IMG/VR virus record: IMGVR_UViG_3300046009_001267
Coordinates: 1-24,072 of that record
DNA from: a virus
DNA length: 24,072 bases
Reading direction: 5' to 3' (one strand)
A model generated the notes under the pieces. It searched no databases. It saw nothing but the letters and a program-made list of their open reading frames with translations, and was not told the DNA's origin. Of the stretch, positions 22,238 to 24,072 are shown piece after piece; within the stretch, counting starts at the first letter, position 1; every line of letters begins with the position of its first letter. Both the position numbers and the translations under genes were made by a program.

Positions 22238-23149
22238 CTATTTCAGGATCTTGTCTGCTTCGATGAAGATGGTCTCCAGCGAGGTCAGGGTGGGCCGGTA
22301 TCCTAGTGCGTACGCCGCCGTATTAGTGGAGTAGTACTTCTCCTTGATACCAGTGGTAGGCATACCAGCCTGGTAGCCTGTGGTCTCATACTCCAAGCCG
22401 TACCGCTCGGCCATCTTGGTCAGCAGCGTGTCCTTGCTCACAGGCTGGCGGCTGTAGCAATCGATGGCGGTATTGATGTTGTCTGTGGATAGCAGCACGT
22501 TGATCATCTGGTAGAAGTCCAGCGGGCCGATGTAATCGCGCACGATAAGGTTGCGGTCAACGCGGTACGGCTCTCTGTACTGGATGGCTCTGATCATATC
22601 CGTGATCATGAACCTGTGCTTCAGGCTCATCGTGTGACTGAAGTAGTTGAACAGTCGCAGGTCGATGATGTTCCTGTCAGTTACCCTGTGCCGGATCTCT
22701 GCCATAGCCTTGGCTGCGCCGTAGTAATGCTCTGGCTGGAGGTTATTGATAGGCAACACGCAGGTCTTCTGCGCATCTGCGGGCGTGGAGAAGTTGTCCC
22801 CGAAAGCTGCGCCGCTGGACATGAAGATGTACAGGCAGTCCTTGTTGTGCTCAAGGTAATCCAGAGCCATGCGGTCAAACGTCTCCGTGATGTTGAAGAT
22901 GTTTGCTCCCATCTTCTTAACTCGCTCTGGGTTGCCTGCGCCCACGAAGTTGATGATGGCGTTCAGCCCGCTGGTAGCAGGAAAGTCGAAGTACGTTTTG
23001 CTGCTGTAGTTGCGCAGGTTGTTCTCAACCATCCATCTGCCCATGGCCGTGGCCTCGCGGGAGAACAGCTCAAGCTGGTGCTCGTCGCTGAAGGACAGGA
23101 TCAGGTCTTTTGCTATCTGGCTGGTAGCTCCAAGGATGGCTATCTTCAT
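22238..23149 (-). CDS. NAD(P)-dependent sugar epimerase/dehydratase/reductase (extended SDR)
   Basis: 303 residues from ATG 23149, overlapping the TPP gene stop by ATGA. The N terminus MKIAILGATSQIAKDL is a Rossmann nucleotide-binding loop (GATSQIA in place of the commoner GATGFIG). The active site is S111/S112 (FMSSGAAFG) with Y143-x-x-x-K147 (YYGAAK), the SDR Ser-Tyr-Lys triad. The later IVRDYIGPLDFYQMI (about 202-216) is typical of extended SDRs that act on nucleotide-activated sugars, and the C-terminal part should bind the substrate. The reaction (epimerisation, 4-keto reduction or dehydration) cannot be read from sequence. Being in one operon with a TPP lyase suggests that they modify a shared sugar or keto intermediate, perhaps for surface glycan. 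It is probably a phage-borne metabolic gene. Confidence 0.85.
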   Translation of the reverse strand: MKIAILGATSQIAKDLILSFSDEHQLELFSREATAMGRWMVENNLRNYSSKTYFDFPATSGLNAIINFVGAGNPERVKKMGANIFNITETFDRMALDYLEHNKDCLYIFMSSGAAFGDNFSTPADAQKTCVLPINNLQPEHYYGAAKAMAEIRHRVTDRNIIDLRLFNYFSHTMSLKHRFMITDMIRAIQYREPYRVDRNLIVRDYIGPLDFYQMINVLLSTDNINTAIDCYSRQPVSKDTLLTKMAERYGLEYETTGYQAGMPTTGIKEKYYSTNTAAYALGYRPTLTSLETIFIEADKILK

Positions 23150-23877
23150 TTGTTCACCATCTCGGCTGCTAGTTCTTCGTCAGATAGGAAAGGCATCATG
23201 TCATGCAGGGGTGCCTGCTTGCCATCCTTGAAGGACTGGGATGGCAGGATGTTCTGGGTTTGTAAGCACAGGATATCCATGATGTAGGGCGTTACCGTTT
23301 CAAAGACCTGCGGCATGTACTTGTGCATGACTGCATGACCCCAGACCTTGACCGCGTTGATGTGGAAAGGATCGGCAAGATCAAGGAAGTCTGGAAACCA
23401 TAGGCCGGTATCACTGTCCACGCCGTGCACGTTGCCGTAGAACTTGGACTGCGTGTTCTTAATACTCAGGTAGCCCTTGTTGTTGAGGATGATGATCTTG
23501 ATCGGCAGGTCATGCTCGCGGATCACTGCCAGCTCCTGCATGTTGGACATGAAGCTGCCGTCGCCCATGATGGCTATGACGTTCTTGGCACCTGCCTTTG
23601 CCACGCCGATAGCTGCTGGTAGCGCCCAGCCCATGTCGCCTTGTGATTGACTCATGACCAGTCGTTGTTTGCCTTTGATCCTGTACGCCTGCGGTACCAT
23701 GTAAAACGCGCTGCCGGCATCGCACATGATCACTGCATCGTCCGGGCTGTGCTGGTGGATGGCTTCGAGTACGGCATAGATGTTCAGGCCGTGAGTGTCG
23801 CTCAGATACTCAGGCTGCATGACAGGCCACTTGGCCTTCCACTGCTGGCACTTTGCTACCCATTCTTCCCGCGTCAT
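23146..23877 (-). CDS. Thiamine-diphosphate-dependent enzyme, C-terminal (PP) domain subunit
   Basis: 243 residues from ATG 23877, with GGAG (23888-23885) seven bases upstream. It contains the C-terminal cofactor-binding domain of acetolactate-synthase-like enzymes: DAGSAFYMVPQAYR (53-66), SQGDMGWALPAAIG (78-91), and the TPP/Mg motif GDGS (105-108) followed 23 residues later by NN (132-133). The usual N-terminal (PYR) and central domains are missing here; the tail end of a central domain lies in the overlapping upstream gene. Together they should form one active enzyme that makes or breaks carbon-carbon bonds next to a ketone, for example transferring a two-carbon unit. The first 25 residues (REEWVAKCQQWKAKWP) match the helical linker between central and C-terminal domains in single-chain homologues. 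Confidence 0.82.
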   Translation of the reverse strand: MTREEWVAKCQQWKAKWPVMQPEYLSDTHGLNIYAVLEAIHQHSPDDAVIMCDAGSAFYMVPQAYRIKGKQRLVMSQSQGDMGWALPAAIGVAKAGAKNVIAIMGDGSFMSNMQELAVIREHDLPIKIIILNNKGYLSIKNTQSKFYGNVHGVDSDTGLWFPDFLDLADPFHINAVKVWGHAVMHKYMPQVFETVTPYIMDILCLQTQNILPSQSFKDGKQAPLHDMMPFLSDEELAAEMVNK

Positions 23878-24072
23878 AGCATGGCTCCAAAGAATTGTCT
23901 GAGGTTGGTCTCGATCTTCCAGTCCACCGGGATGATGTCCTTGTTCAGCTCGTCCCGCTCGATGTCCACATAGATCTTGTAGGCCGTGGGGTTGAACTGC
24001 TTGGGGTCATAGCCGACGACCGTGGCTCCCAGCGACGTGCCCAAGAACAGCAGCAGGTCAGCGTTCTGCATG
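23874..24072 (-). CDS. Thiamine-diphosphate-dependent enzyme, N-terminal/central part (5' end outside window)
   Basis: The frame is open at the right edge and ends at TGA 23876-23874. The 65 residues after the Met codon at 24071 read NADLLLFLGTSLGATVVGYD, then KIYVDIERDELNKDIIPVDWKIETNLRQFF. This is the end of the central domain of acetolactate-synthase-like TPP enzymes (ADLxLxLGxxLG...VDIDxxELNK). The ATG at 24071 falls inside that domain, so it is not a likely start, and a PYR domain plus most of the central domain should lie beyond the edge. The stop falls exactly at the domain boundary and overlaps the next ATG (ATGA). The homology is clear but the missing part is inferred. Confidence 0.75.
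   Translation of the reverse strand, partial: MQNADLLLFLGTSLGATVVGYDPKQFNPTAYKIYVDIERDELNKDIIPVDWKIETNLRQFFGAML
23885..23888 (-). promoter_or_regulatory. Ribosome binding site for the separate TPP C-terminal subunit
   Basis: GGAG on the minus strand lies seven bases before ATG 23877, inside the end of the upstream gene. It supports independent or coupled initiation rather than a simple frameshift of one chain. Confidence 0.55.

Noticed and set aside
22616-23287. 223-residue plus-strand open frame opposite the epimerase gene
   Set aside because: It is antisense to a well-supported SDR gene with intact catalytic motifs, and shows no domain of its own.
1-24072. tRNA genes, CRISPR arrays, insertion sequences and attachment sites
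   Set aside because: No cloverleaf-like segment, spaced direct-repeat array, transposase or duplicated att-like core was noticed. Nearly every base is within a supported gene.

Overview
The window is a nearly gap-free piece of a tailed double-stranded DNA phage genome (Caudoviricetes). A P22 gp10-like tail protein, several large putative internal virion proteins and a GH19-type endolysin suggest a short-tailed (podovirus-like) phage of an aquatic Gram-negative host. The host and morphology are inferences from protein families recalled from memory; no database search was run. There are no tRNA or rRNA genes, CRISPR arrays, insertion sequences or convincing terminators, and no stretch over about 40 bases between genes.

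Plus strand, 1-21585, is one tightly packed operon with many ATGA, GTGA or TAATG stop/start overlaps. In order it holds: two glycine-rich tail/adhesin genes built from a repeated module of about 250 residues (the first is cut by the left edge); a small possible tail-chaperone gene; a 2-oxoglutarate/Fe(II) oxygenase; and a small conserved phage protein. A lysis block follows, with two single-pass membrane proteins whose genes overlap by 145 bases in different frames, a holin-like protein and a GH19 endolysin. Next come a P22 gp10-like tail protein and a second virion/tail protein. Last are five genes for putative internal or ejected virion components: a 1212-residue protein, a GNAT-like protein, a 367-residue protein, a 498-residue coiled-coil protein and an 1832-residue protein with an embedded zinc-protease motif and an LPD38-like C-terminal part.

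Minus strand, 24072-21575, converges on this operon and overlaps its last gene by 11 bases. Read leftwards it encodes a thiamine-diphosphate enzyme split into two overlapping genes (the upstream one cut by the right edge), an NAD-dependent epimerase/reductase, a free-standing NrdR-like zinc ribbon, a 65-residue protein and a Ref-like HNH nuclease. The TPP enzyme and the epimerase look like a small sugar or surface-glycan module.

The points most worth a second look are the giant protein carrying a HEFVH metalloprotease motif in an AT-richer segment with NLLP repeats at its N terminus, the two-frame overlap in the lysis block, the split TPP enzyme, a short GGLxDLxVE motif shared by neighbouring virion proteins, and the modular glycine-rich adhesins.
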